Notes under the pieces: model-generated | Seen by the model: only the letters and a program-made list of their open reading frames with translations | What the model was told of the DNA's origin: nothing | Databases searched by the model: none | Shown here: piece after piece, positions 32,884 to 40,908 of the stretch | How the letters are laid out: each line of letters opens with the position of its first letter | Position numbering within the stretch: the first letter of the stretch is position 1 | NCBI GenBank assembly: GCA_900539095.1 | Contig: UQAR01000011.1 | Location: 1-40,908 of the forward strand | Direction: 5' to 3' | Origin: an uncultured Ruminococcus sp. | Lineage (GTDB): Bacteria; Bacillota; Clostridia; Oscillospirales; Ruminococcaceae | DNA length: 40,908 nt | Program-made: the position numbers and the translations under genes

Positions 32884-33026
32884 CCTTAGCGGACAAAAAT
32901 ATACTGACATACCCTTGTACTTATACGTTAAAAACACTATTGCAGATCATGATAGCGGACAAAATCATCTTAAAATTCTTCATGTCCCTTTGATGATCTT
33001 GCAGGTATAAGTAGGAGGATATTTTT

Positions 33027-33443
33027 ATGAGCAGATATAAGAGTGAACAGACCGCATACAACTCCCTGAAAAAGGAATACGTTCCGTTGTGGAGACTGGA
33101 CACCAACACCTTGACTGTCACCCACTTCAATACCGATACTCAGATTGAGGAAAGCAAGACGTACCACACCGACTTTATCAGGTATAATCTTCATTTCTCT
33201 GACAGCCATTGCCCCGACAGGCTTCGCAGGCTCGTCAACCAGGGTAAGATCGTAGAGTACCTTGATGATATGGAGCAGAAAGTCAGTGATGCTATATCTC
33301 GTCAGGTGGAGCTTTGGAAGAAAACTGATAATTATTATCAAACTGCTTTACTTGCAGGCGATAAGAAGGAAATCACAGGTCTTGAAAATTGTTTTGAAAA
33401 CATGGCTAGAGAGATTATTTTTGAAAACATGATATATATTTAA
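33027..33443 (+). CDS. TnpV-like transposon-associated protein
   Basis: The protein has 138 residues and no metal-binding or nuclease motif. The helical C-terminal half, with RLRRLVNQGKIVEYLDDMEQ and the ending NMAREIIFENMIY, matches the layout of TnpV proteins (RLxLSGKLxxHLxxID to AxEIVLxELIY), which accompany clostridial integrative transposons. The N-terminal part does not. GTAGGAGG precedes the ATG. The assignment is tentative; it is the only intact gene in this debris. Confidence 0.5.
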   Translation: MSRYKSEQTAYNSLKKEYVPLWRLDTNTLTVTHFNTDTQIEESKTYHTDFIRYNLHFSDSHCPDRLRRLVNQGKIVEYLDDMEQKVSDAISRQVELWKKTDNYYQTALLAGDKKEITGLENCFENMAREIIFENMIYI

Positions 33444-33486
33444 ACCATTTAATCGGGCTGTATCATATTTGATGCAGACGATTTTA

Positions 33487-35271
33487 TTATGTGAACAGTT
33501 CCTCAATCATATGTTTGATATGAAGATTGTCAGTTTTGAGATAACAAGACTTGATTTTCTGTTTGACTAATTTATCATCTTTTCCAAGATGCAAACCATC
33601 ATTATACAAAGGTTGCAATAAATAGTATAGTTCTGGAATATCAATTCCTTTTTTCTCAGCAAATACAAGTTTATTGATTACCTTGTGCGTTTCAAGAAAT
33701 TCTCTTTGTTGATTGACTTGCAACGAGTGGAATATATCTTCTTCTATTTTCAGCCGGATACCAATAATAACCATCAGAGGGTCATACATGGTATTATTTG
33801 TAGATAAGTATTTTGTCCGTATTTCATTATAAACTGCTTCTCTAAATTCTTCACTATTATAATGAAAATCACTATCCATATTGTTTAATAATAGTTCAGA
33901 AGGAGAATGATTCTGACTATGATAATGAAGATAATATGCTCCAATTTCTTGTTTTAGATTACTATTGTCTGTTTTTTCCCTGAGCCTTAATAACTTAACT
34001 ATACTTGACCCCAAATCTATTCGTGAATAACAAGAAATGTAATGGATATTCTTTTTCTTAAAATAATAGTTTGAAAACACATTTGGATCAAGGTGGGTAA
34101 ATATAATTGGGAAAAGGAGTTTATTATTTCGTTTGCACTCATTTACTAATTTTGATAAGTAGTATTGTACAGCCAACAATTTACTGCCATCGAGATAATC
34201 AAATACCTCATCAATAACCAAAATCCCCATTGGCTTACTAAACACCACCTCAAACTTTGTAAGATTTGCAATAAATGACAAAACATCTCTTTCACCATTT
34301 GACATGGAGTCGGCTCTTTCAAAAGAAACAAGTAATTTCTTGTTCTTTTCATGTGTTGTTATTGATCGCCCTGTAGTATTGAACATTTTTAAGCGTTCAT
34401 CCAATATAGATTTTACTTGTTTGTAGTATAAGTATTGATGAACTTTTTTCAGTTCTTTCCAATCGCCAAGTTCTGTCATCAACTTACATATTTGAATTGC
34501 TGTAAGTATTGTATCAATCTTCCGCCAGTCATAGTCTTTGCCTTCCATGTCATCAATGACTTTCAACAATTCTTTTAGATGAATAACGCCATATAGTTCA
34601 TCTGTTTTTTCGTCAGAAATAGAAGATTTTATGAATTTAGCTGTACCTTTATCAGAGCAATCGGATAAAAATGTTGACATTTTCTTTTGAATTGTTCTCT
34701 GTGTACAGCATTTTTTTATTGACTCAATGTTTGATAATAACAAATCAATATTATGATAGGATAGCAACATTTTGCCGATGTTCACAAATAACTTTGATTT
34801 ATCACCAAACCAATCTCGCAATTTAGAATATGAATATTTTAGTTCTGCTTTGGGTGGTATCTTATCAAAAATAATGACATCTTCTACACGTAAATCGGCA
34901 GTTGCCGCCGTATTACCTCCAAATTCTCTTGTGGTATTCTTAGCATACAGCGGACTGTTTATTGTGTATACTGTGAAATTCTTAGATATTCCACCTTCCG
35001 AGTCTGTAGTTGTATAGACACCTCTATGGTCACCTAAGAGTTCTATCTCAAGCATAGGATGATTGCTTACATCCTGCATATAATAGTCTTTTGGCTTTAA
35101 TTTAATGCATCCCCTTGATGCTGCTTCAAAAGCAACTGCCAGTGTGCTTTTTCCATAACCATTTGGGGCAACGATAATATTAGGCTGATTAGCATTAAAA
35201 TCGTCAAATGTTAATTCCCAATTATCTTTACCCTTAATATTTTCTATTTTTATTCTTTTGATGATGTTCAT
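33487..35271 (-). CDS. ABC/SMC-type ATPase linked to McrBC
   Basis: The protein has 594 residues. A split ABC ATPase head has Walker A APNGYGKST (35-43), signature SMSNGERD (322-329) and Walker B ILVIDEVFD (350-358). The region between has helical but not long coiled-coil character, so it is closer to OLD/RecF-like or defence-island ATPases than to true SMC. A 230-residue C-terminal region has no recognised motif. Met21 of the frame (35271) is the start because GAGGAGAC lies before it. It is the last gene of the restriction operon, 61 nt after mcrC. Roles as sensor, regulator or second effector are open. Confidence 0.82.
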   Translation of the reverse strand: MNIIKRIKIENIKGKDNWELTFDDFNANQPNIIVAPNGYGKSTLAVAFEAASRGCIKLKPKDYYMQDVSNHPMLEIELLGDHRGVYTTTDSEGGISKNFTVYTINSPLYAKNTTREFGGNTAATADLRVEDVIIFDKIPPKAELKYSYSKLRDWFGDKSKLFVNIGKMLLSYHNIDLLLSNIESIKKCCTQRTIQKKMSTFLSDCSDKGTAKFIKSSISDEKTDELYGVIHLKELLKVIDDMEGKDYDWRKIDTILTAIQICKLMTELGDWKELKKVHQYLYYKQVKSILDERLKMFNTTGRSITTHEKNKKLLVSFERADSMSNGERDVLSFIANLTKFEVVFSKPMGILVIDEVFDYLDGSKLLAVQYYLSKLVNECKRNNKLLFPIIFTHLDPNVFSNYYFKKKNIHYISCYSRIDLGSSIVKLLRLREKTDNSNLKQEIGAYYLHYHSQNHSPSELLLNNMDSDFHYNSEEFREAVYNEIRTKYLSTNNTMYDPLMVIIGIRLKIEEDIFHSLQVNQQREFLETHKVINKLVFAEKKGIDIPELYYLLQPLYNDGLHLGKDDKLVKQKIKSCYLKTDNLHIKHMIEELFT

Positions 35272-35332
35272 CTTTATTGTCTCCTCATTGTATAACTTTG
35301 AATCCAACGGAATCAAAGTTGTGAAAAACAAC

Positions 35333-36571
35333 TTATTTTATTGCTTCAGGAAACTCATTCAAAAAAGTTCTCCATTCCAAACATTTCATTAAATCAATGG
35401 TTCTTATTTTGAGTGGTCTCTTAATGCCATTGCTATCAATGAAGTGGTAATCATCAATCATTCTCTTATTATAAACTAAGGGATATAGCAATATTATCTC
35501 TCTCACCTTATCAATGCTAGTCGAGTAAGAGTTCATTTGATAAACGTCCGACTCTTTTGAAAATGTTTTAGGAACCTTCCACTTCGTATCTATGACAGAA
35601 TAACTATCATTATCAACTTTGATTGTTATATCCGGACGTAAGGCAATATGCTTTTTTCCATCTGAATCACGTTCCAACAAATAGTTGCCCCGCATTTGAT
35701 ATGATACTCGATTTTTATACACTATTCGTGTCACTCTGAAAATAAACAACTCGAATAAGGCATTCATATCAAAGAGCATCATGTTAATAGGAGTATTTCC
35801 TGCGTTAAGAGTGCTGAAAATGCTTTTGAGGAACAGCTTGCCGTAGGTATATGATTCCTCGGCGTTCTGATTAGTAGAGTTGAAGGTTATATCCTTTAGC
35901 AACGCTTTCTCTTTGTTTATTGTTGTAAAATCGGAAAATGTAGGGAGCAGATATTTAATACGACATTTATTACTTGGATCATTACTGACAATATTCATCG
36001 TGTTTAGACATAGCTTAAAAAACTGATTAATATCATTGTCAGCAGTGAACATGGAATATCGGCACCAGAATTTTGCAGGCTTTAGGAGATTCCTACTAAA
36101 CTGCTTGTTGAATACTATTGTACCTTTTACTCGGTTGATATTCTTTTCAATCTTTTTATATGAATGCCGTAATCCTTCTTGAACATATTTTTCAAGAGAG
36201 GATAAGAACGTATCTATCAATATCTCAATCAAAGAGTTTTTATCAAGTTTTGTTGAGCCAGGTATTTCTCTGGCTGATGGTTTTTGATGTGATACCAATA
36301 TTATTCTTGTGAGAACTGCTCTTAACTGTTCTTCTGAAACAGACCCATACAACTTAGGTAATATTTCTATATTCAAATCACCTAAAGAAATTGTTCCTAC
36401 CCAATGCTGAGCAATCAGTTTTTTGAATCCCCATTTAAAGACAGGTTCTTCATCCATAATGATACTTTGAAGCGATATAGCATCTTCTTTTGAGATAGCA
36501 TTCTTGGTTATATCTCTTTTGTCTTTGATGTGGAGTTCATCATATTCTTTAATAACAATAGTATTCATCAT
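35333..36571 (-). CDS. mcrC: McrC nuclease subunit
   Basis: The protein has 412 residues. McrC supplies the nuclease of McrBC-class enzymes and stimulates McrB GTPase. A N-terminal domain of about 180 residues precedes the PD-(D/E)xK nuclease core: Glu274 (NALFELFIF), Asp314 (ALRPDITI) and Asp328-x-Lys330 (SVIDTKWK) followed by DVYQMNSYS. All catalytic residues are present, so it should cut DNA. Its ATG overlaps the mcrB stop (ATGA), showing tight coupling. Confidence 0.93.
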   Translation of the reverse strand: MMNTIVIKEYDELHIKDKRDITKNAISKEDAISLQSIIMDEEPVFKWGFKKLIAQHWVGTISLGDLNIEILPKLYGSVSEEQLRAVLTRIILVSHQKPSAREIPGSTKLDKNSLIEILIDTFLSSLEKYVQEGLRHSYKKIEKNINRVKGTIVFNKQFSRNLLKPAKFWCRYSMFTADNDINQFFKLCLNTMNIVSNDPSNKCRIKYLLPTFSDFTTINKEKALLKDITFNSTNQNAEESYTYGKLFLKSIFSTLNAGNTPINMMLFDMNALFELFIFRVTRIVYKNRVSYQMRGNYLLERDSDGKKHIALRPDITIKVDNDSYSVIDTKWKVPKTFSKESDVYQMNSYSTSIDKVREIILLYPLVYNKRMIDDYHFIDSNGIKRPLKIRTIDLMKCLEWRTFLNEFPEAIK

Positions 36572-37830
36572 TCATAAATATGCTTTATAATATCAGCAGT
36601 TATTGTTTCCTTTACATGATAGTGCTTTTTATCATCAATCATATAATCGCCCATATAGGAGAAGAATGAATCTGCTTCAAGCGTTAAATGCTCATAAATT
36701 GCATCATCACGCAACTCACCTGTATCGTTAAGATCGTTAAACACAAGCTGGATTTTCTGAATATCATCAAAGAAGTATTCCTCTAACAACGGAATGACGG
36801 AATTCCGTATAACATTGGCTATATCATCAGCATTTTTAACACCAATAAACAGAGCGTGTCCGAGAAGATGCTGAGAATCGAGGAGCAACTCAATTCTGTT
36901 GTTGAGGGTGTTGAATAACTTAATCAAATCAACACCTTCTATATTGTTTGCATCTATGCTACTTAATTCAAGTTCACTTGCTATAATATCTGCATCGGGA
37001 AGCATTGGCTCAAATTTAAACCTTCTTCTTAATGCAATATCAATTTGATCAATTGATCTGTCTGCGGTATTCATGGTTCCATAAATACTGATGTTTGATG
37101 GAACGGTAAAAACAGTCTTAGAATAAGGAAGGACAGCTGATAACGCTCCTGTTTCTCCTGAACGTTTATCAAGTTCTATTAAACTGATAAGCTCTCCAAA
37201 AATCTCTGATATGTTTCCACGGTTGATTTCATCAATAAAGAAAGCATATTCCTTTTCAGGATGCTGTTCAGCTTCCTCACACATTAGCTTAAACACGCCA
37301 GGCTTAGGAGAATAATCAATAGAATTTGTCGCTTTTACATACTCAGGGCGTATTCCTTCAATAAAGTCTTCATAAGAATATGATTGATGGAAGGTAACAA
37401 AGTTGTATCGCTTTGAAATTTTGGCACTATCAATGAATGTCTTTACAAAATCAGGACGAGTCTGCTGAACTCTGAAAAAGTCTACATACCATTCATTGGT
37501 GTTCATGTTCTTAAATATTCTCGGCTGTTCTCTTACGGCAGCAGGAATCGGTGCAGGCAAGATATTATGTTTGTCAAGTACAGATGCTGCATTTATAGAT
37601 ACGCCAAGTATTAATGAATCAATTTTAGACTGTATTTCAGCAGTTTTCATTCTGCCATTTTTCTGTAAAAGTATCAGTGTAATCAGAATCCAATCTTTTG
37701 AATCCTTATGATATGCGTTAACAATTTGTTTATCATCAATAATGTAATCAATATACTTATTCATTAATGATTGAAGTCTGTATGTTTTTCCCGTTCCAGG
37801 AGGACCGTATAGAATTACATTTTTAGCCAT
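36568..37830 (-). CDS. mcrB: McrB-type GTP-dependent AAA+ motor, no N-terminal DNA-binding domain
   Basis: This 420-residue protein begins almost at once with Walker A GPPGTGKT (9-16). Walker B is FFIDEINRG (197-205), and the GTP-selective McrB signature MNTADRSI is at 253-260, followed by RRRFKFEPM. Between them, about residues 45-92 (WILITLILLQKNGRMKTAEI) look like an inserted winged helix. E. coli McrB has a 160-residue DNA-binding domain before Walker A; none is here, so recognition probably comes from the adjacent protein. The start at 37830 is chosen because GAGG lies 8 nt before it; an ATG two codons earlier is too close to it. Confidence 0.93.
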   Translation of the reverse strand: MAKNVILYGPPGTGKTYRLQSLMNKYIDYIIDDKQIVNAYHKDSKDWILITLILLQKNGRMKTAEIQSKIDSLILGVSINAASVLDKHNILPAPIPAAVREQPRIFKNMNTNEWYVDFFRVQQTRPDFVKTFIDSAKISKRYNFVTFHQSYSYEDFIEGIRPEYVKATNSIDYSPKPGVFKLMCEEAEQHPEKEYAFFIDEINRGNISEIFGELISLIELDKRSGETGALSAVLPYSKTVFTVPSNISIYGTMNTADRSIDQIDIALRRRFKFEPMLPDADIIASELELSSIDANNIEGVDLIKLFNTLNNRIELLLDSQHLLGHALFIGVKNADDIANVIRNSVIPLLEEYFFDDIQKIQLVFNDLNDTGELRDDAIYEHLTLEADSFFSYMGDYMIDDKKHYHVKETITADIIKHIYE

Positions 37831-37835
37831 GTTCA

Positions 37836-38585
37836 TTACCTCGTTAGATATTTTAAGCCCGACATGAACGCACTACCACTGCTTTCATGTGCTGAGCCAT
37901 ACTTAGACATATAAACAGCTTTCATATTGTTGAATTTTGCAGGAGAGATATAACCTATTCTGCGCATATAATCTTCAACATTTTTTATTCTTAATTGAGC
38001 TTTTCTCGGCGCACCACCTTCTAAGCGGTCTCTTGCAGTATTATAATTGCATAATAATCCAATGCTTTTGAATGCTTCGTGCAAAAAATCGCCAATATCA
38101 TCATTCGGACAATCCAATGAGAGATAGCGAATTATTCCTTTTGAGATACTTATATCAGGTGTTCCTCTACCATCGATTACACCTAATACAAAAGCCTTCT
38201 TTACATTATTATCAGAAGATAGTAACACCGTTTTAAGGTTTGGTATTTCAGTAACAAGGTCAATCAAACTTGTCGCTTCAAAAAAAGTGCTAAATCCAGG
38301 GAGACGGTTTTTCCCTGAGTCAAGTGGTGTTCCTTTGATATTGTCTTTCATAACCGTGTAACCGTCCGCTTTACTACTGATTACACATACATTGTCAAAA
38401 TGTTCTGTTGTCTGCGTTTGAGTTGAGTATTGAGGATTGTATCTTACAGGAGCTGCCCAGTAGCGTTTCCCGTTGGCAATTACACTCTCATTGGCAGCAT
38501 ATATCCCACCAAGAAAATATGCGAGTTCAGGAGTTAAATACTTTGTGTTTGTTTTAATGCCTGCATTATAAATCTGTAAAGCCAT
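37836..38585 (-). CDS. LAGLIDADG-fold protein with degenerate active site, likely specificity subunit
   Basis: The protein has 249 residues. Two LAGLIDADG-type helices are visible: LAYFLGGIYAANES (21-34) and KAFVLGVIDGRGT (130-142), each followed by the expected beta strands. A second-repeat ending, EAFKSIGLLCNYN then RRIGYISPAKFNN, is typical. The last acid of each motif, which binds the catalytic metal in homing endonucleases, is Asn32 in the first and Arg140 in the second, so it should bind but not cut DNA. The gene lies between a cytosine methyltransferase and mcrB, with a stop overlapping the next ATG. I infer that it recognises the target site for McrB. Met9 (38585) is the start, after AAGGATGAG. 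Confidence 0.72.
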   Translation of the reverse strand: MALQIYNAGIKTNTKYLTPELAYFLGGIYAANESVIANGKRYWAAPVRYNPQYSTQTQTTEHFDNVCVISSKADGYTVMKDNIKGTPLDSGKNRLPGFSTFFEATSLIDLVTEIPNLKTVLLSSDNNVKKAFVLGVIDGRGTPDISISKGIIRYLSLDCPNDDIGDFLHEAFKSIGLLCNYNTARDRLEGGAPRKAQLRIKNVEDYMRRIGYISPAKFNNMKAVYMSKYGSAHESSGSAFMSGLKYLTR

Positions 38586-38647
38586 AATTCTCATCCTTCC
38601 CGGAATCAAAATAAGGCAAAATATATATCCACCTTATTTGTAGTCCT

Positions 38648-39712
38648 TTAATTGTTCATGTCTGCAATTATTGATTTGGCAATAGCCTGAGCCAATAGCG
38701 GTGGAACGGCATTTCCCACCTGCTTCATTTGAGAAGTCTTAGTACCATAAAATCTAAACGTATCAGGGAAAGACTGTATTCGTGCAGCTTCTCTGACAGT
38801 GATAGCCCTGTTGAGGTATGGGTGCATAAACTTTCCCGATGCAGGAGTATCAAATCTCGTGGTTATAGTTACAGATATATCATCAGCATCCATACGCTCC
38901 CAAGTTCCGCTGTATATAGATTTTGTAATATGTTCCGCTGGAAGATATTCTTTTCCTCCTTTTGGAGGTATCATCGCCATACGTTCCAATGCTACTTTAG
39001 CATGATTTGTTGCAATATGATTAAACAACGCTGTCGAGCCTTTTCTTAGTAGCTCTTGATAATCTGATTCGGGGGTACATCTATATTCAGATATTTCAGT
39101 TCCTTCGCCTGAATTGAGATAATTAAGATCGCTGATAGCATCCCATATTGTTGTTTTTATTTTTGACGTTTTTGGCATCGCAACAGGAGATGACCCTGCT
39201 TTCTTTCCAATAATAACAGCTCTATGTCGACTTTGTGGCACTCCATAATCAGCTGCACATAATACCTGAGCATTGATAATATATCCTAACTCAGTAAACA
39301 TTGTTGTGAGTTCATTCTGAAAGTAACCATTTTCGGCTGTTAAAAGGTTAGGAACGTTTTCCATAACGAAATAACGAGGAGACACTTCTTTGACTACCTC
39401 AACAAAATATTTGAATAAAAAGTTTCGAGGATCATTAATGGTTTTCCTTTGACCTTTCTGTGAGTAACCTTGACAAGGTGGGCCGCCCACGCATAGATCA
39501 ACAGTTCCTTTGAATTGCTTGAATGTATCGTGAATAGGCAGTTTTGTAATATCTTCTATAATCATATTAGGATTTTTGCGATTTTTGATATATGCCTGAG
39601 CAATAGACTTATCATATTCATTTGCAAGAACGACATCAAACCCCATTTGTTCAAAACCAAGAGATAGCCCACCAACCCCGGCAAATAAATCTATCATTTT
39701 AAGCGTTTCCAT
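38648..39712 (-). CDS. DNA cytosine-5 methyltransferase
   Basis: This 354-residue enzyme transfers methyl from SAM to C5 of cytosine. Motif I is DLFAGVGG (8-15), motif IV GGPPCQGYS with nucleophile Cys80, motif VI ENV (118-120), motif VIII QSRHRAVIIG, motif IX RAITVREAARIQSFPD and motif X QVGNAVPP. The target-recognition region lies between about 220 and 290. AGGTG lies before the ATG. The start overlaps the previous methyltransferase by 14 nt. It protects host DNA from the McrBC nuclease of this operon. Confidence 0.95.
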   Translation of the reverse strand: METLKMIDLFAGVGGLSLGFEQMGFDVVLANEYDKSIAQAYIKNRKNPNMIIEDITKLPIHDTFKQFKGTVDLCVGGPPCQGYSQKGQRKTINDPRNFLFKYFVEVVKEVSPRYFVMENVPNLLTAENGYFQNELTTMFTELGYIINAQVLCAADYGVPQSRHRAVIIGKKAGSSPVAMPKTSKIKTTIWDAISDLNYLNSGEGTEISEYRCTPESDYQELLRKGSTALFNHIATNHAKVALERMAMIPPKGGKEYLPAEHITKSIYSGTWERMDADDISVTITTRFDTPASGKFMHPYLNRAITVREAARIQSFPDTFRFYGTKTSQMKQVGNAVPPLLAQAIAKSIIADMNN

Positions 39713-40439
39713 AATTTAACACCTGCGCTATTCTCTCTTTTGTTATTCTGCAATACTCTTCATTGATTTCCGATCCTATAAAATTTCTGCCGTTTTGTAG
39801 GGCAGCTACACCTGAACTGCCACTGCCGCAAAAAGGATCAAATACGGTATCATTTTCATTTGTGAGGATTTTTACAAATGTATCTAATAGCTGAACGGGT
39901 TTTTGTGTCGGGTGTTTACCATATTTTTTTTCTCCTGAAGGAGTAACTGAGGTTTCAAAAAAATCGTGGATTGCTTTGCCGTCATTGTTAAATGTTCCTG
40001 TATGCTTTTTATATGTAAAATAAATCCAGGCTTCCGTTGAATTTATAAAATGCAAGTTCATATTACGAGGCATTGGATTCTTTTTATGCCATATACCTGT
40101 GGTCTTATAATAAAAGCCGTGTTTTTCAGCAAGTCGAATTATTGTTTCAACTTTAATGATGGACATAAACATTATTACTGAGCTACTCTCTTTAACTACT
40201 CGTGACAACTCAGCGAAAAATAAGTCCATTTCCTTTTCCCAATCTGCAAACTCCAAATCATCCCAACCTGCTGCACCAAAAAAGTTTTCACGCATCGCTT
40301 TTAGGTTTGTGGCTCTATTCTGCATAAACAATCCTAAATTATAAGGAGGATCAGTAAGAACCAAATCAACTGATTTTGACTCCATATTTCGCATTGCATC
40401 AAGACAGCTTGTATTGTAAAGCACAAAACGGCTATTCAT
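39699..40439 (-). CDS. Beta-class DNA methyltransferase (probably N6-adenine)
   Basis: This 246-residue amino-methyltransferase has the catalytic DPPY at residues 30-33 before the SAM-binding DPFCGSGSSG near residue 205, the beta order. DPPY is usual for N6-adenine, while N4-cytosine enzymes mostly carry SPPY; N4 remains possible. KYGKHPTQKPVQLL precedes the SAM motif as expected. Met9 of the frame (40439) is the start, because GGAGGAACACA is directly upstream. It is the first gene of the operon. Two methyltransferases with different target bases imply an asymmetric site, each strand being modified by one enzyme. Confidence 0.92.
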   Translation of the reverse strand: MNSRFVLYNTSCLDAMRNMESKSVDLVLTDPPYNLGLFMQNRATNLKAMRENFFGAAGWDDLEFADWEKEMDLFFAELSRVVKESSSVIMFMSIIKVETIIRLAEKHGFYYKTTGIWHKKNPMPRNMNLHFINSTEAWIYFTYKKHTGTFNNDGKAIHDFFETSVTPSGEKKYGKHPTQKPVQLLDTFVKILTNENDTVFDPFCGSGSSGVAALQNGRNFIGSEINEEYCRITKERIAQVLNYGNA

Positions 40440-40499
40440 TGTGTTCCTCCACTTTATACGCATAAATACCTTTGTTTTCTTACATAACTTTAATACTTT

Positions 40500-40528
40500 A
40501 TTATACCATTTTTCGGGCTGGTTGTCAA
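40500..40528 (-). promoter_or_regulatory. Consensus promoter of the restriction-modification operon
   Basis: Read on the minus strand: TTGACA (40523-40528), exactly 17 nt, then TATAAT (40500-40505). This is a perfect sigma-A consensus promoter and predicts strong constitutive transcription starting near 40493. Confidence 0.88.
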
Positions 40529-40577
40529 GATTTCGAGAACATTTTTGACAGTACTGACAGTACCGTAAATTCCCAAA

Positions 40578-40613
40578 GTAAATTCCACAGTGGAAATAGG
40601 ATGTGGAATTTAC
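40578..40613. repeat. Inverted repeat near the IS30-type gene
   Basis: GTAAATTCCAC (40578-40588) and GTGGAATTTAC (40603-40613) are exact 11-bp complements. They lie 52 nt upstream of the transposase and may be the element's end or its operator. GACAGTACTGACAGTAC at 40547-40563 is a short tandem repeat next to it. Confidence 0.5.
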
Positions 40614-40664
40614 ATTGAGAAGGGAAATGTGGTAGAATTAAGTCTGGGAAGGAGGTCCCAGACT

Positions 40665-40908
40665 ATGAAAAATAAACATATGACAATGGAAGACCGAATC
40701 GAAATACAAGAGTGCCTTTGTAAGGAAATGACATTCAAGGCAATTGCACGTCGAATCGGAAAAGACCCGACAACAGTATCGAAGGAGGTCAAGCTGCATG
40801 CTCATGATTACAGAAACAGTTTTAGCAAATCTGATGAGACTTGTCCAAAGCTGTTAAAGGCACTGTATCTTGCAACTCATGAAATAGCGAAAAAATGGAC
40901 TATGCCGC
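40665..40908 (+). CDS. IS30-family transposase, N-terminal part
   Basis: Eighty-one codons are visible before the window ends. MTMEDRIEIQECLCKEMTFK followed by AIARRIGKDPTTVSKEVKLH is the helix-turn-helix start (HTH_38) of IS30 transposases, which bind their terminal repeats and move by a copy-out circle. GAAGGAGG lies before the ATG. The catalytic DDE core should lie beyond the right edge; whether the gene is intact is not visible. Confidence 0.87.
   Translation, partial: MKNKHMTMEDRIEIQECLCKEMTFKAIARRIGKDPTTVSKEVKLHAHDYRNSFSKSDETCPKLLKALYLATHEIAKKWTMP

Overview
This window looks like gut Clostridia (Oscillospiraceae, probably Ruminococcus-like). The case rests on AGGAGG ribosome sites, a SigH-like sigma factor, moderate-GC codon use, a bile-salt-hydrolase-type enzyme, two GH2 galactosidases and CTn-style debris. 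Positions 1-33 are Illumina Nextera adapter, so the left edge is a contig end and not biology.

Layout. (1) 0.1-4.3 kb, housekeeping: ftsZ; a DivIVA-like coiled-coil protein with an orphan fumarase beta subunit; a SigH-like sigma factor; a degenerate tRNA-like sequence; a zinc-ribbon protein. (2) 4.3-11.8 kb, beta-galactoside use: a divergent AraC regulator and two large GH2 enzymes. (3) 11.8-14.6 kb: a choloylglycine hydrolase and a cardiolipin synthase fired from back-to-back promoters.

(4) 14.7-24.3 kb, the most unusual accessory region. A leftward operon encodes ClpP, a soluble VirD4/TraG-like ATPase, two proteins that share an N-terminal module, and a ClpA-like double AAA+ ATPase that keeps an IGF ClpP-docking tripeptide but lacks the usual N domain. 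Across a 0.75-kb spacer packed with hairpins, including a duplicated three-hairpin module, a rightward operon encodes a RecQ-like helicase and a 614-residue unknown protein. I know of no described system with this composition and rate it a strong candidate for something new.

(5) 24.3-33.4 kb, a patchwork: a BspA-type LRR protein, a dam methylase stump, and an ECF sigma/anti-sigma pair followed by two secreted peptides and an ABC exporter. This block is flanked by two diverged 137-nt direct repeats whose first 23 nt match a tRNA-Glu 3' end. It is followed by a histidine phosphatase, gene relics and a TnpV-like protein.

(6) 33.5-40.5 kb, an AT-rich leftward six-gene restriction-modification operon behind a perfect TTGACA-17-TATAAT promoter: a DPPY methyltransferase, a cytosine-5 methyltransferase, a LAGLIDADG-fold protein with both catalytic acids replaced, McrB without an N-terminal DNA-binding domain, McrC nuclease, and an ABC/SMC-type ATPase. 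My reading is an McrBC-class (LlaJI/BsuMI-like) enzyme whose site recognition has been handed to a dead homing endonuclease. (7) The right edge cuts through an IS30-type transposase.

Family assignments come from motifs read by eye; no database search was possible.
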